Of a stretch of DNA of 64,000 bases, positions 9,437-19,414 are shown one piece after another. The notes below the pieces were generated by a model. The model searched no databases. It was not told the origin of the DNA and saw nothing but the letters and a program-made list of their open reading frames with translations. This DNA is from Desulfoluna sp. (GTDB lineage: Bacteria > Desulfobacterota > Desulfobacteria > Desulfobacterales > Desulfolunaceae). The first letter of the stretch is position 1; every line of letters begins with the position of its first letter. The stretch spans positions 38,284 through 102,283 of the forward strand of contig NZ_JAQYWB010000010.1 of the NCBI RefSeq assembly GCF_030145185.1, written 5' to 3'. Made by a program: the position numbers and the translations under genes.

Positions 9437-10792
9437 ATGAAGCTTTCCGGCAAAAAAATTATTGTGGTGGGACTGGCCCGATCCGGGGCATCCATCGCCC
9501 GTTTCCTTTCCGAACGTGGTGCCCACGTCGTGATCAGCGATGCCAAAGCCCGAGAGGCGCTGGGAGAGCTCCCCGCCGCCATGGAACAGGAAGGGATCGA
9601 ACTCGATCTCTCCGGGCACACCCAGCACCTCTTTGAAAACGCAGACCTCGTGGTGTTAAGCCCCGGAGTCCCTCATACCCTGGCCCCTGTTAAGCGTGCC
9701 CGCGAATTGGGCGTTTCCGTGGTCGGGGAGATTGAGCTGGCCTCACGGTTCATTGAGGCACCCATCCTGGCGGTCACCGGCACCAACGGTAAAACGACCA
9801 CCACGGCCCTGCTGGGAGAAATGCTCGCCGCGTCCGGCATGAAGGTCTTTACCGGCGGCAATATCGGCACCCCTCTGACCGAATGCCTTCGGGCGGAGGA
9901 CCCTGCGGATGTGGTGGTGGTGGAAGTAAGCAGCTTTCAGCTCGACACGATCGAGCACTTCAGGCCCCACGTGGCCGTGCTTTTGAACATCACCGACGAC
10001 CACCTGGACCGTTACCCCGATTTCGATGCCTACAAACGATCCAAAGGACGGATCTTTGAAAACCAGGGACAGGATGATGTGGCCATCTTAAATACATCCG
10101 ATCCCCATGTGGCGGATATCGGACGTGTCCTGAGAAACCGCAAACTCACCATCGGAGGCAGTGGCCCCAACGCAGCGGCCGTCACGCGCACCCAGGTCAC
10201 CATCCGCACCTCCGGACTTCCGGAAGTACGCATCGACCTGACAAAATCCCTTCTGGTGGGGGCTCACAACCGTCAGAACATCGCGACCGCCGCCCTGGCC
10301 GCCCTTTCCGCCGGGGCCACCGCCGAAGGCATTCAAGACGCCGTGGATCACTTTAAGGGCCTGCCCCACCGCATTGAGTACGTGGACACCGTTTCCGGCA
10401 TCACCTTTTACAATGACTCCAAGGCCACCAACATCGATGCCGTAGAAAAAGCCGTCACCGGTTTTGATACCCCCATCGTGCTCATCATGGGAGGGCGTTA
10501 CAAAGGAGGCCGGTTCGCCTCACTTTCCAAGGCTCTGAAAAAAAAGGCCCGCGCCATCATCGCCATTGGCGAGGCAAAAAAAAAAATCGTCTCCGCCCTG
10601 GCCCCCTCCATCAAAACACTTGAAGCGGAGGACCTGGACGATGCCGTGAACAAAGCCTTTTCCAAGGCCAAAGCCGGGGATTCTGTGGTCCTCTCTCCGG
10701 CCTGTTCCAGTTTTGATATGTTCACCAATTACAACGAGCGGGGCGAGAAGTTCCGCGAATCGGTCTACCGACTGAAAGCACACCATGGTTAA
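9437..10792 (+). CDS. murD: UDP-N-acetylmuramoyl-L-alanine--D-glutamate ligase MurD
   Basis: The 451-residue ligase has an N-terminal Rossmann segment (IIVVGLARSGASIA), the P-loop VTGTNGKTTTT, the EVSSFQLDTI motif and a C-terminal domain ending with LSPACSSFDMFTNYNERG, all diagnostic of MurD. It adds D-glutamate to UDP-MurNAc-L-Ala. AGGAG lies upstream of ATG 9437. The gene overlaps ftsW by 8 bp. A long A run in the codons around 10577 is kept in frame. Confidence 0.96.
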   Translation: MKLSGKKIIVVGLARSGASIARFLSERGAHVVISDAKAREALGELPAAMEQEGIELDLSGHTQHLFENADLVVLSPGVPHTLAPVKRARELGVSVVGEIELASRFIEAPILAVTGTNGKTTTTALLGEMLAASGMKVFTGGNIGTPLTECLRAEDPADVVVVEVSSFQLDTIEHFRPHVAVLLNITDDHLDRYPDFDAYKRSKGRIFENQGQDDVAILNTSDPHVADIGRVLRNRKLTIGGSGPNAAAVTRTQVTIRTSGLPEVRIDLTKSLLVGAHNRQNIATAALAALSAGATAEGIQDAVDHFKGLPHRIEYVDTVSGITFYNDSKATNIDAVEKAVTGFDTPIVLIMGGRYKGGRFASLSKALKKKARAIIAIGEAKKKIVSALAPSIKTLEAEDLDDAVNKAFSKAKAGDSVVLSPACSSFDMFTNYNERGEKFRESVYRLKAHHG

Positions 10793-11891
10793 CGCGAAGG
10801 CAACCCGACATCAAGGCGAGTACGATCGCTGGCTCTTCTACACCACCTTCACCCTGGTGGGGCTGGGACTGCTGATGATTTTCAGCGCCACATCCCAGAG
10901 CAGCAATGGCCTCGTTTATTTGAAGCGACAGATTCTATTTGTGGCTGTGGGGACCGTTCTCATGGTAGCAACCAGCCGGTTTCCCTATCGTTTCTGGAAA
11001 AAGCTTGCCCTTCCGCTGATGGTGATCACCCTGGGCGTTATCGTCCTCACCCTGATTCCCGGAGTGGGCCACAAAATCAAAGGAGCCTCCCGATGGATTC
11101 ATATCGGCAGCTTCTCCATACAGCCCACCGAGTTCCTCAAAGTGGTTCTGGTGATGCTGATGGCCGCCTCGTTAAGCAAAAAGGCCGAAAAGATTCGGTC
11201 CTTTGAAATCGGGGTGCTGCCCCACTTGTTTCTGATCGGGCTGATTGCCTTTCTGGTCAACCTCCAGCCGGACTTCGGCACCGTGGTCATTCTCTGTGCC
11301 GTCACCTGGATCATGATGTTTCTGGGAGGGGCCAAGATCATTCACCTCCTAGCGCCCCTGATGATCGTGGTCATCCCGCTGATGATCTATTTCGTCCTGG
11401 GCCACGGCTACCGCATGGACCGTATCAAGGCATTCAGGGACCCCTGGGCCGTCGAGAGAAACGAAGGGTATCAGGTGACTCGATCGCTCATGGCCTACGG
11501 TTCCGGTGGCATCACCGGCAAAGGGCTTTCCAACAGCGAACTCAAATTAAAACACCTGCCCGAGTGCCACACCGATTTTATCTTTCCCATTTTGGGGGAA
11601 GAGCTGGGACTTATCGGAGTTCTCTCCGCCCTGGGCCTTTATGTGCTGCTTCTCACCCGGGGGTTCATCGCCGCCATCCGCTGCACCGACATGTTTGGTT
11701 GCCTTCTGGCCATCGGAATCTGCGCCGTCATCGGAATTCAGATTATCGTCAACCTTGCGGTGACCATGGGGATTCTCCCTCCCACGGGGCTCACCCTTCC
11801 CCTCATGAGTTATGGGGGCAGTTCACTGCTCTGCACCATGGCAGGCATCGGTATCGTCCTGAACGTGGCCCGAGGGGGACAGCATGTTTAG
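10785..11891 (+). CDS. ftsW: Septal peptidoglycan glycosyltransferase FtsW (SEDS family)
   Basis: This 368-residue SEDS protein has about ten membrane segments. Markers include GASRWIHIGSFSIQPTEFLK, the HTDFIFPILGEELGLIG segment and the terminal GLTLPLMSYGGSSLLCTMAG, which are hallmarks of FtsW/RodA. Its place between murD and murG in a division cluster identifies FtsW rather than RodA. It polymerises lipid II with FtsI. It overlaps murD and murG by 8 bp each. Confidence 0.96.
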   Translation: MVNAKATRHQGEYDRWLFYTTFTLVGLGLLMIFSATSQSSNGLVYLKRQILFVAVGTVLMVATSRFPYRFWKKLALPLMVITLGVIVLTLIPGVGHKIKGASRWIHIGSFSIQPTEFLKVVLVMLMAASLSKKAEKIRSFEIGVLPHLFLIGLIAFLVNLQPDFGTVVILCAVTWIMMFLGGAKIIHLLAPLMIVVIPLMIYFVLGHGYRMDRIKAFRDPWAVERNEGYQVTRSLMAYGSGGITGKGLSNSELKLKHLPECHTDFIFPILGEELGLIGVLSALGLYVLLLTRGFIAAIRCTDMFGCLLAIGICAVIGIQIIVNLAVTMGILPPTGLTLPLMSYGGSSLLCTMAGIGIVLNVARGGQHV

Positions 11892-12978
11892 AAAAAAAGA
11901 GTTTCGCCTCGTGGTGGCAGGCGGTGGGACAGGCGGGCATCTTTTCCCCGGCATTGCCATTGCCAAAGCGTTCTGTAAGAAACAGCCCGAGACCCAGGTT
12001 CTCTTCATCGGCACAGAGAGGCCCTTTGAAAAACGATGCGTCACCAAGGAAGGGTTCCATCATGCCGTGGCCGGAGCTTCCGGCATCAAAGGGCTGGGCT
12101 TCAGGAAAAAACTGGCGGCGGCGGGCAGGCTTCCCCTGGCCATTGCCTCTTGCATGATCAAACTGATTCGCTTTCGAGCCGATGCGGTGGTAGGCGTCGG
12201 CGGCTTCTCCTCCGGACCTGTGATTCTGGCCGCCTGGCTCCTGCGCCGCCCGGTGGTGCTTCACGAACAAAATTCCGTTCCCGGCATCGCCAACCGGCTC
12301 TCTGCCCGCTTTGCCGGAAAAATCTTCCTCACCTTCCCCGGAAGCGTGGCGTGGTTCCCCGAAGAGAAATGCACCCTCTCCGGCAACCCGGTGCGGGAAG
12401 AGATTCTGGGCATTGAACCCCGGGAAACAGACCTTGGTTCCCCCACCCTTCTTGTCGTGGGAGGTTCCCAGGGTGCGGTGGCCCTGAACCGGGCCGTCAC
12501 TGAGGCCCTGCCTCAACTGAAAGAACTCGGGTTTTACATCATCCACCAATGCGGTGAAGCGGATGTGGAGAGGGTCAGAGCCTGCTATGCCGAGGCGGAC
12601 GTCGACGGGGAGATTCTTCCCTTTATCGACAACATGTCCGGTGCCTATGCCCGGGCCGATCTGGTGCTCTGCCGATCCGGTGCCACCACCCTGGCGGAGC
12701 TGACGGCCATGGGAAAAGGGGCCGTGCTGGTCCCCTTCCCCCACGCGACGGACAATCACCAGGAGATCAACGCCCGATATCTCGAAGAGAATGGTGCGGC
12801 AGAGATCCTGCTTGAAAGCAACCTCTCCGGGGAGAGCCTGGCCCACCTTCTGGAGTCGCTGCTGAATAACCCCGAGGCCCTTTCGACCATGGGCAACAAC
12901 GCCAAAAGACTGGGACACCCCGACGCCTCCACGCTGGTGGCTGACGGTATCCTGAAGCTGACACAAAAAACGACTTAA
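11884..12978 (+). CDS. murG: UDP-GlcNAc--lipid I GlcNAc transferase MurG
   Basis: The 364-residue GT-B glycosyltransferase has the N-terminal GGGTGGHLFPGIAIA loop, VGVGGFSSGPVILAA, HEQNSVPGIANR and the C-terminal nucleotide-binding CRSGATTLAELTAMGKG region. It converts lipid I to lipid II on the inner face of the membrane. It starts at ATG 11884 inside the ftsW 3' end and is separated from murC by 41 bp. Confidence 0.97.
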   Translation: MFRKKEFRLVVAGGGTGGHLFPGIAIAKAFCKKQPETQVLFIGTERPFEKRCVTKEGFHHAVAGASGIKGLGFRKKLAAAGRLPLAIASCMIKLIRFRADAVVGVGGFSSGPVILAAWLLRRPVVLHEQNSVPGIANRLSARFAGKIFLTFPGSVAWFPEEKCTLSGNPVREEILGIEPRETDLGSPTLLVVGGSQGAVALNRAVTEALPQLKELGFYIIHQCGEADVERVRACYAEADVDGEILPFIDNMSGAYARADLVLCRSGATTLAELTAMGKGAVLVPFPHATDNHQEINARYLEENGAAEILLESNLSGESLAHLLESLLNNPEALSTMGNNAKRLGHPDASTLVADGILKLTQKTT

Positions 12979-13019
12979 TCCCTCTGTTTTAAAGCAGGGG
13001 CAACCATACAGGACAGTCC

Positions 13020-14393
13020 ATGTATCAAAAGGAATACCATATTCACTTCGTCGGCATCGGCGGCATCGGCATGAGCGGCATCGCAGAAATTCTTGTCCGC
13101 CTGGGCTACACCGTCACCGGATCGGATCTTAAAGCATCCGCCAACACAAGCCGCCTGGAAGAGCTGGGATGCTGCGTTTCTATCGGACACGCTCCGGAGC
13201 ATATTGTGAACGCCGATGTGGTGGTCACCTCCTCTGCGATAGATCGCCAAAACCCCGAAGTAGGTGCCGCCAGAAAAAAAGGAATCCCCATCATTCCCCG
13301 CGCAGAGATGCTGGCCGAACTCATGCGCCTGAAGTACAGCATCGCGGTAGCCGGTGCCCACGGCAAGACCTCCACCACCTCCATCACGGCAGCCATCCTT
13401 GAAAAAGGCGGTCTTGACCCGACGGTGGTTATCGGTGGCGTTTTAAAAAGCAAAGGCACCAATGCCATGCACGGCCTCGGTGATTTTATCGTGGCCGAGG
13501 CTGACGAGAGTGATGGATCCTTCTTAAAATTTTCGCCCTCCATCGCCATCATCACCAACATCGACCGGGAGCACCTGGACCACTACGGCAACCTCGCCAC
13601 CATAAAAAAAGCCTTTGTCCAGTTCACGGAGAGGGTCCCTTTTTACGGGCTCTCCATCCTCTGTATGGACAATGAATCGGTCCAGGAGATTCTTCCCGAG
13701 CTCACAGGCCGCTACACCACTTACGGGCTGAACACCCGTGCCGATTACCAGGCCCGAGGCATCTCCTTTGAAGGGAGCCGGAGTTTTTTCTCCGTCTACC
13801 ACCACGACGAGCTGCTGGGGGAGATCACCCTGAACCTTCCCGGGGTCCACAATGTCTCCAACTGCCTGGCCGGCATTGCCGCAGCCCGGGAGATTGGCAT
13901 CGATTTTCCCTTGATCAAGTGTGCCCTGGAAACCATTGAAGGGGTCAAAAGGCGCCTGGAGAGAAAAGGCGAGCGGGAGGGTGTGATGGTGGTCGACGAT
14001 TACGGTCACCACCCCACAGAGATTAAAACCACCCTGCTGGCCGTACGGGAAAGTTGGCCGGAAAAACGCATTGTGGCTGTCTTTCAGCCCCATCGTCACA
14101 CCCGGACCCGAGATCTATTCGATGATTTCACCCGAGCCTTTTATAACACCGACGCCCTGCTGATTCTCCCCATCTATGCTGCGGGGGAAAAACCCACGGA
14201 AGGCATCACCAGCCAGAGCCTGGGGAATATGATCGAAGAACGCGGTCACGAAAACGTGACCTGCTTCGACACCTTTGACGCGGTGGTGAGCCATCTGGAG
14301 ACCACCCTCAAAGAGGGGGACATGCTGTTGACCCTGGGAGCCGGAGACGTCGTTAAAGTAGGCGAACTATTTCTTGAAAGAGGACAGGCGTAA
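13020..14393 (+). CDS. murC: UDP-N-acetylmuramate--L-alanine ligase MurC
   Basis: The 457-residue protein opens with IHFVGIGGIGMSGIAEIL, the classic MurC N-terminal Rossmann motif, followed by the GAHGKTSTT P-loop and the VVDDYGHHPTEI and AVFQPHRHTRTRDL motifs. It attaches L-alanine to UDP-MurNAc, the first amino-acid step. AGGACAG lies upstream of ATG 13020. murB follows after 2 bp. Confidence 0.97.
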   Translation: MYQKEYHIHFVGIGGIGMSGIAEILVRLGYTVTGSDLKASANTSRLEELGCCVSIGHAPEHIVNADVVVTSSAIDRQNPEVGAARKKGIPIIPRAEMLAELMRLKYSIAVAGAHGKTSTTSITAAILEKGGLDPTVVIGGVLKSKGTNAMHGLGDFIVAEADESDGSFLKFSPSIAIITNIDREHLDHYGNLATIKKAFVQFTERVPFYGLSILCMDNESVQEILPELTGRYTTYGLNTRADYQARGISFEGSRSFFSVYHHDELLGEITLNLPGVHNVSNCLAGIAAAREIGIDFPLIKCALETIEGVKRRLERKGEREGVMVVDDYGHHPTEIKTTLLAVRESWPEKRIVAVFQPHRHTRTRDLFDDFTRAFYNTDALLILPIYAAGEKPTEGITSQSLGNMIEERGHENVTCFDTFDAVVSHLETTLKEGDMLLTLGAGDVVKVGELFLERGQA

Positions 14394-14395
14394 GC

Positions 14396-15343
14396 ATGGA
14401 CGTATCCGAGCCCATCGCCGCTCTCTCCGCGCTGTATCACGGCGTACTCCGGAAAGAGGAACCCATGGCCCGCCACACCTCCTTCAGGCTGGGCGGGCCC
14501 TGTGATCTCTATCTGGAGCCCGAGAGCCTGGACGATCTGCGCATTGCCGTGGCTTTCCTGACCCAGCAGGGCGTGCCCCTGACCGTGGTAGGAGACGGCA
14601 CCAACCTCCTTGTCAGAGACGGCGGGATCCAGGGAACGGTCCTCTCTCTGGGCACAATGGACTCGGCCATCGAAGAAGACAGGCAAAAAAACAGTGTTTT
14701 CCTAACGGTCCCGGCTGGAGTCAAAACCCAGCACCTCTGCCGATTTGCGGCCGTCAAAGGCCTCTTGGGACTTAATTTTGCCACCGGCATCCCGGGGACC
14801 GTGGGCGGGGCACTGGCCATGAACGCAGGAACTGATATCGGAGCCTTTGGAGACATCATCGAGAGCCTGATGGTCATTGACCCTGTCGGCACAGTCCGAA
14901 CCGTCTCACGGGACGAGATTGACATCGCGTACCGTCACCTGGCCATCGATGGGAAAACCCGAAAAGATGAGGGATTCCCCATCATCTTCTCGGCGCGGCT
15001 CCGCCTGAAGGCAGGGGACCGAGAAACCCTGATGACGCAGCGGGAATCGCTCCTGTGCCGACGCAAATCAAGCCAACCGGTGGGACTTGCCAGCGCCGGG
15101 TGCTATTTCAAAAATCCGCCCGCAGGCCCCCCGGCAGGACAGTTAATCGACTCCCTCGGGCTGAAAGGCGAAGCCGAAGGGGGAGCCCAGGTCTCCGAGC
15201 TTCACGCCAACTACCTGGTAAACACGGGCAAGGCCACCACGGCTGAGGTTCTCATGCTGGCGGCACGCATCAAAGAACGGGTCCAACAGACCCACGGCAT
15301 TCAACTGGAAGAAGAGGTGACCCTTGTCGGCAGGGAAACGTAA
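14396..15343 (+). CDS. murB: UDP-N-acetylenolpyruvoylglucosamine reductase MurB
   Basis: The 315-residue flavoenzyme has the FAD-binding VVGDGTNLLVRDGG motif, GIPGTVGGALAMNAGTDIG, and the active-site loop SAGCYFKNP. The catalytic position in that loop, serine in E. coli MurB, is cysteine here; Cys is common in the shorter type of MurB. It reduces UDP-GlcNAc-enolpyruvate to UDP-MurNAc. It sits 2 bp after murC, and its last 20 bp overlap the start of ftsQ. Confidence 0.95.
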   Translation: MDVSEPIAALSALYHGVLRKEEPMARHTSFRLGGPCDLYLEPESLDDLRIAVAFLTQQGVPLTVVGDGTNLLVRDGGIQGTVLSLGTMDSAIEEDRQKNSVFLTVPAGVKTQHLCRFAAVKGLLGLNFATGIPGTVGGALAMNAGTDIGAFGDIIESLMVIDPVGTVRTVSRDEIDIAYRHLAIDGKTRKDEGFPIIFSARLRLKAGDRETLMTQRESLLCRRKSSQPVGLASAGCYFKNPPAGPPAGQLIDSLGLKGEAEGGAQVSELHANYLVNTGKATTAEVLMLAARIKERVQQTHGIQLEEEVTLVGRET

Positions 15344-16166
15344 ACCAGCCAAAAAGAACCGCTTCGTCGAATCCGAAGCGGTGAGCCTGGAGAGGCGGCG
15401 CCGAAGACGGGGTTCGCTTCTCTTCGGGACGAGTCTTCTCGCCATGGCAGGCGTTTGCAGCGCCCTGTGCGTGCTGACTTATGCGTGGCTGACCCAGACC
15501 CCTCTTTTTCAGACACGGTTCGTCATCGTCTCGGGGAATCGTGCCGTAAGCCACAGCGAGATCCTGGATACCGCCAGTATCCAGAATGGAGACAACATTT
15601 TCGGCATCAATCTGGATGTGGCCCGAACGCGCCTTTCCGCCCACCCATGGATCGACACGGCGGCTATCACCCGGGAATTTCCCAACCGCATCATTATCCG
15701 GGTGACGGAACATACACCCGTCGCCCTGGCAGAAATTGGCCATTCGTACCTGATCAACACCCGGGGAGAAATCTTTGACAAGAGCAAAGATGCGTTCAAA
15801 ACCCTTCCCGTTATCCTGGGGCTAACCCGTGGCAGCCTGCCTCTTTCTGGCTTGCACACTCCGGGGCGCGCCAACAGCCCGGTACATAAGGCCGTTTTGG
15901 AACTCATTCCCCTGCTGAGCTCTCTGGCCAAAAAAAAGGGGCGGTTTTCTGTAACCGGGGCCGTGACTGACCCCAAAACCGGCGTTCGCCTGCTCACGGA
16001 AGGGGCAACCCGCCGCATCGATTTGGGATTCGGCGACTACGACAATAAAATAAAACGGGTAAACGAACTCTTTGCCCTGCTTGAAAAAAAAATAAACCTT
16101 ATCGCTGTCGCGTCGATTGACGTAAGTGACATAAACAGCGTTGTCATCAAACCGGCGAAAAGTTAA
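15324..16166 (+). CDS. ftsQ: Cell division protein FtsQ (POTRA domain)
   Basis: The 280-residue bitopic protein has a very basic cytoplasmic tail (MSAGKRKPAKKNR, then RRRRRR around 24-29), a membrane anchor (about 34-56) and a periplasmic POTRA domain (about 62-131, with VSGNRAVSHSEIL). The FtsQ beta domain follows. Start is TTG 15324, inside murB, with GAAGAGG about 6 nt upstream; no better ATG fits. By family it scaffolds FtsL/FtsB at the septum. Confidence 0.93.
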   Translation: MSAGKRKPAKKNRFVESEAVSLERRRRRRGSLLFGTSLLAMAGVCSALCVLTYAWLTQTPLFQTRFVIVSGNRAVSHSEILDTASIQNGDNIFGINLDVARTRLSAHPWIDTAAITREFPNRIIIRVTEHTPVALAEIGHSYLINTRGEIFDKSKDAFKTLPVILGLTRGSLPLSGLHTPGRANSPVHKAVLELIPLLSSLAKKKGRFSVTGAVTDPKTGVRLLTEGATRRIDLGFGDYDNKIKRVNELFALLEKKINLIAVASIDVSDINSVVIKPAKS

Positions 16167-16178
16167 AGGAGGATGCCC

Positions 16179-17405
16179 ATGCAGGCACATGAAGATATTA
16201 TTGTCGGCCTTGATATAGGCACAACAAAGATCTGTGCTGTCGTCGGAGAACGATCCGGAGGCGAGGTCAACATCATCGGCACAGGCACCCACCCTTCCAT
16301 CGGACTCAACAAAGGGGTGGTCATCGACATCGAGGCAACCGTCGACTCCATCAAAAAAGCGGTGGAAGAAGCGGAACTCATGGCCGGTTGTGAAATTTCC
16401 TCCGTCTATGCCGGTATCGCCGGGGGCCACATCACCAGCCTCAACAGCCACGGGGTCATCGCCATCAAAGGGCGTGAGGTGACCCAGGACGATGTGGACC
16501 GTGTCATCGAAGCCGCCAAGGCGGTCTCCATCCCCATGGACCGTGAGGTCATCCATGTGCTCCCCCAGGAGTATATTGTCGACGACCAAAAGGGAGTCCA
16601 CAACCCCATCGGCATGACCGGCGTCCGGCTGGAAGCCAAAGTGCACATCGTCGTAGGTGCCGCATCATCGGCCCACAACATCATCAAATGTGCCAACAAA
16701 GCTGGGCTTGACGTCAACGACGTGGTTCTGGAATCCCTGGCCTCCGGTGCCGCCGTCCTTACCGACGAAGAGCGGGATTTAGGCACAGCCCTGATCGACA
16801 TCGGGGGAGGCACCACGGATCTGGCCATTTTCTCCGGCGGCAACATCCAGCACACCTTCGTTCTGGCCATCGGCGGGCTGCAGCTCACCAACGATATCTC
16901 TATCGGACTGCGGGCGAGCAAAAACGACGCCGAAAAGATCAAGGTCAAATACGGCACCTGCCTCTCCAGCGCCGTTGACCCCACGGAGACCATCGAGGTG
17001 CCCGGCATGGGGGGGCGCGATCCGCGCAGCATGCCCCGCCAGGTACTCGGAGAAATCCTGGAACCTCGGGTCGAAGAAATCTGTGCCCTGGTCAAGCGGG
17101 AGATTTTTAGAGCAGGCCTTGAAAACCAGATCGCCTCCGGAATCGTCCTCACCGGTGGGTCGTCCCTCTTGGACGGCATGAACGATGTGGCCGAAGCAAT
17201 TTTTGACTTGCCCACCCGCCGTGGCAAACCACGCCAAATCGGCGGACTTGTGGACATTGTCAGCAACCCCATGTACGCCACCGGCGTGGGGCTGGTACTC
17301 TACGGAGCAAAAAATCAGGTGGAGAAAAAGTTCCGAATCCGGGACGAAAACATCTTTCACAGGGTCACCGCCCGCATGAAAAAATGGTTTTCTGACGTGG
17401 TGTAG
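16179..17405 (+). CDS. ftsA: Cell division protein FtsA
   Basis: The actin-fold protein (408 residues from this start) has the phosphate-1 motif IVGLDIGTTKICAVVGE, IDIGGGTTDLAIFSGG, VLTGGSSLLDGM and a C-terminal amphipathic helix (VTARMKKWFSDVV) that tethers the Z ring to the membrane. Two in-frame ATGs exist. AAAGGAGG (16165-16172) abuts ATG 16173, so ATG 16179, six bases further, is the likely start. It partners FtsZ, encoded 171 bp downstream. Confidence 0.96.
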   Translation: MQAHEDIIVGLDIGTTKICAVVGERSGGEVNIIGTGTHPSIGLNKGVVIDIEATVDSIKKAVEEAELMAGCEISSVYAGIAGGHITSLNSHGVIAIKGREVTQDDVDRVIEAAKAVSIPMDREVIHVLPQEYIVDDQKGVHNPIGMTGVRLEAKVHIVVGAASSAHNIIKCANKAGLDVNDVVLESLASGAAVLTDEERDLGTALIDIGGGTTDLAIFSGGNIQHTFVLAIGGLQLTNDISIGLRASKNDAEKIKVKYGTCLSSAVDPTETIEVPGMGGRDPRSMPRQVLGEILEPRVEEICALVKREIFRAGLENQIASGIVLTGGSSLLDGMNDVAEAIFDLPTRRGKPRQIGGLVDIVSNPMYATGVGLVLYGAKNQVEKKFRIRDENIFHRVTARMKKWFSDVV

Positions 17406-17576
17406 GGAGGCGTCTCCGCCCAGTAAACGGGCGGTCATCCATACATCCGTCTGACAAGACGAGGGGATTAACCGACCTGTCGAACAGGGGCTCATCGGGC
17501 GTTGGTGAGGCATCCATTCCGACAGGACACAGCCAAGGGATCAAAAACCGATTATGAATTTGAGTGGAGGTGGGAT

Positions 17577-18782
17577 ATGAGTTTTTCTTTTGTAGACAGT
17601 GACAAGTCAGCAAAAATCAAAGTCATTGGAGTCGGGGGAGCCGGAAGCAACGCGGTCAATAACATGATCGAAGCGAATCTTCATGGCGTAAAATTTATTG
17701 TGGCCAACACCGATGCACAGGCTCTGGAGAACTCCCGGGCCGAAGTGAAACTTCAGATCGGCGGCAAGCTCACCGAAGGCCTCGGTGCTGGTGCCAACCC
17801 CGAACTGGGCAAACAGGCCGCCCTTGAGAATGTGGACGCCATCCGTACCGCGATCCAGGACAGCCACATGGTCTTTATCACCGCCGGGTTGGGCGGTGGC
17901 ACCGGCACCGGAGCCGCCCCTGTTGTGGCCCAGATCTGCAAGGAGCTGGAGATTCTCACCGTTGCGGTGGTAACACGCCCCTTCTCCTTTGAAGGCAAAA
18001 AAAGGGCGCGCCAGGCCGATCTCGGTCTTGAGGAACTTCGAAAATACACCGATACGGTCATCACCATTCCCAACGACCGCCTGCGCAGCATCGCTGAGAA
18101 AAAAGCGACCATGATCGATATGTTCCGAAAAGCCGATGAGATCCTCCACCACTCGGTGAAGGGCATCACGGACCTCATCATGATGCCTGGCCTCGTCAAC
18201 CTCGACTTTGCCGATGTTCGCACCACCATGCGCCGTGCTGGCCTCGCCCTGATGGGCATCGGCATCGCCTCCGGTGAAAACCGCGCGAGAGAAGCCGCTC
18301 AAAAGGCCATCGCCCACCCGCTCCTGGAAGATGTCTCCATCCGCGGCGCCAAAGGCGTGCTCATGAACATCACCAGTGGACCGGACCTCACCCTGGATGA
18401 AATGACCGAAGCCTCGGATTTCATCCACGATCAGGTGGGCGAAGAAGCCGAGATCATCTGGGGGCAGGCCATCGATGAAGAGATCGGAAACGAGATGCGG
18501 ATCACCGTCATCGCCACCGGTATCGGAGAGACCGCAGAGCCCGCGTCCGTGAATCTGCCCAAACGCACCCTCGACTCCATCGAGAAACGGGGCAAGGTCC
18601 GCGACCTCACTTTCAATGAGCTGGAACTTAACACACACGCTCTGGATGAACCGGCCTACGTCCGTCACAATATTCCCGTGGGCAGCACCCGAGGAACCTC
18701 CGTGGCAACTGCCGCCGGCCTCACCATCAACGCCGAAGAGGATCTGGACATCCCGACGTTCCTTAGAAAAAAAGCCGACTGA
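17577..18782 (+). CDS. ftsZ: Cell division GTPase FtsZ
   Basis: The 401-residue tubulin-like GTPase has the N-terminal VIGVGGAGSNAVNNMIE, the GTP-binding GGGTGTGAAPVVAQ loop, the T7-loop segment LVNLDFADV and the C-terminal peptide DIPTFLRKKAD, which binds FtsA. ATG 17577 is chosen because GGAGG ends 6 nt before it and the protein then begins MSFSFVDSDK; an upstream in-frame extension to 17502 has no support. The 171-bp ftsA-ftsZ gap probably holds a separate ftsZ promoter, not resolved by eye. ftsZ is the last dcw gene. Confidence 0.97.
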   Translation: MSFSFVDSDKSAKIKVIGVGGAGSNAVNNMIEANLHGVKFIVANTDAQALENSRAEVKLQIGGKLTEGLGAGANPELGKQAALENVDAIRTAIQDSHMVFITAGLGGGTGTGAAPVVAQICKELEILTVAVVTRPFSFEGKKRARQADLGLEELRKYTDTVITIPNDRLRSIAEKKATMIDMFRKADEILHHSVKGITDLIMMPGLVNLDFADVRTTMRRAGLALMGIGIASGENRAREAAQKAIAHPLLEDVSIRGAKGVLMNITSGPDLTLDEMTEASDFIHDQVGEEAEIIWGQAIDEEIGNEMRITVIATGIGETAEPASVNLPKRTLDSIEKRGKVRDLTFNELELNTHALDEPAYVRHNIPVGSTRGTSVATAAGLTINAEEDLDIPTFLRKKAD

Positions 18783-18964
18783 CCCTTGCCATCCGATGAC
18801 ACCCTCGGGGTTCACCCCACCCCGTGACGGACCACTGGGAAATTCGCCCCCCCACGACAGGACTCCTGTTGCCCATCCGCCTTCTGCTGATGACGCAGGC
18901 AACCTGGCCGAGATTTGGGGGCCGTCGACTTCCTTTTTCCACCCTGCCGCCTAGCGGTATGGTC

Positions 18965-19021
18965 CCTTTCTGCAGTCCCAACGCCAGAGGAGAGTCCCAC
19001 CCTCCTCAGACTGCAGGAAGG
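18965..19021 (+). other. Strong nested RNA hairpin downstream of ftsZ (unknown structured RNA or atypical terminator)
   Basis: A 13-bp stem (18965-18977 with 19009-19021, one G-U pair) encloses an asymmetric bulge (9 nt on the 5' side, 1 nt on the 3' side). Inside that is a second 6-bp stem, GAGGAG 18987-18992 with CTCCTC 19002-19007, with a 9-nt loop. No T run follows. It is the only clear structure in the 632-bp gene-free stretch 18783-19414, in which I see no convincing coding signal. I could not match it to SRP, 6S, tmRNA or a familiar riboswitch. Confidence 0.5.
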
Positions 19022-19414
19022 TTCCCAGGTTTTAAAGGCGTTGTTTCACACCCATTTCCATGCTATTTTTCTTACACTTGTGCATGGGGTACATTCCCGA
19101 AACCCATCCTGGATCTCATCTGTTACCGTGCACACTGACTGCCTGCCCGTTATCTGAGTCACCGCATCCTGGTTTCATGAAAAATGCCCAAAACCCGCCG
19201 TGTTGTCCCGACGGCCTCAGCCAAAGCGGCACGCCACCAGAGCCCCTATTCACCTGCCGCACCCGTAACGCCCCATGGCCTCGGTCACCCGGATAAGAAG
19301 CCCGTGTTCTGCAGGTCTTTGTTCGTTACCAGTACAAAACTTTGATTTTTACCCCTGCCAGCCATTCAATGCTATTCTCCCTGGTTTTAAATACTGGACC
19401 CATCGGAGCATGGA

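Noticed and set aside
17607..18902. 431-codon frame antisense to ftsZ
   Set aside because: Complete overlap with ftsZ on the other strand and no recognisable domain; a composition artefact.
18824..19138. Coding frame of 104 codons after ftsZ
   Set aside because: No ribosome site, no domain, competing frames of equal length on other phases and a strong hairpin in the middle.
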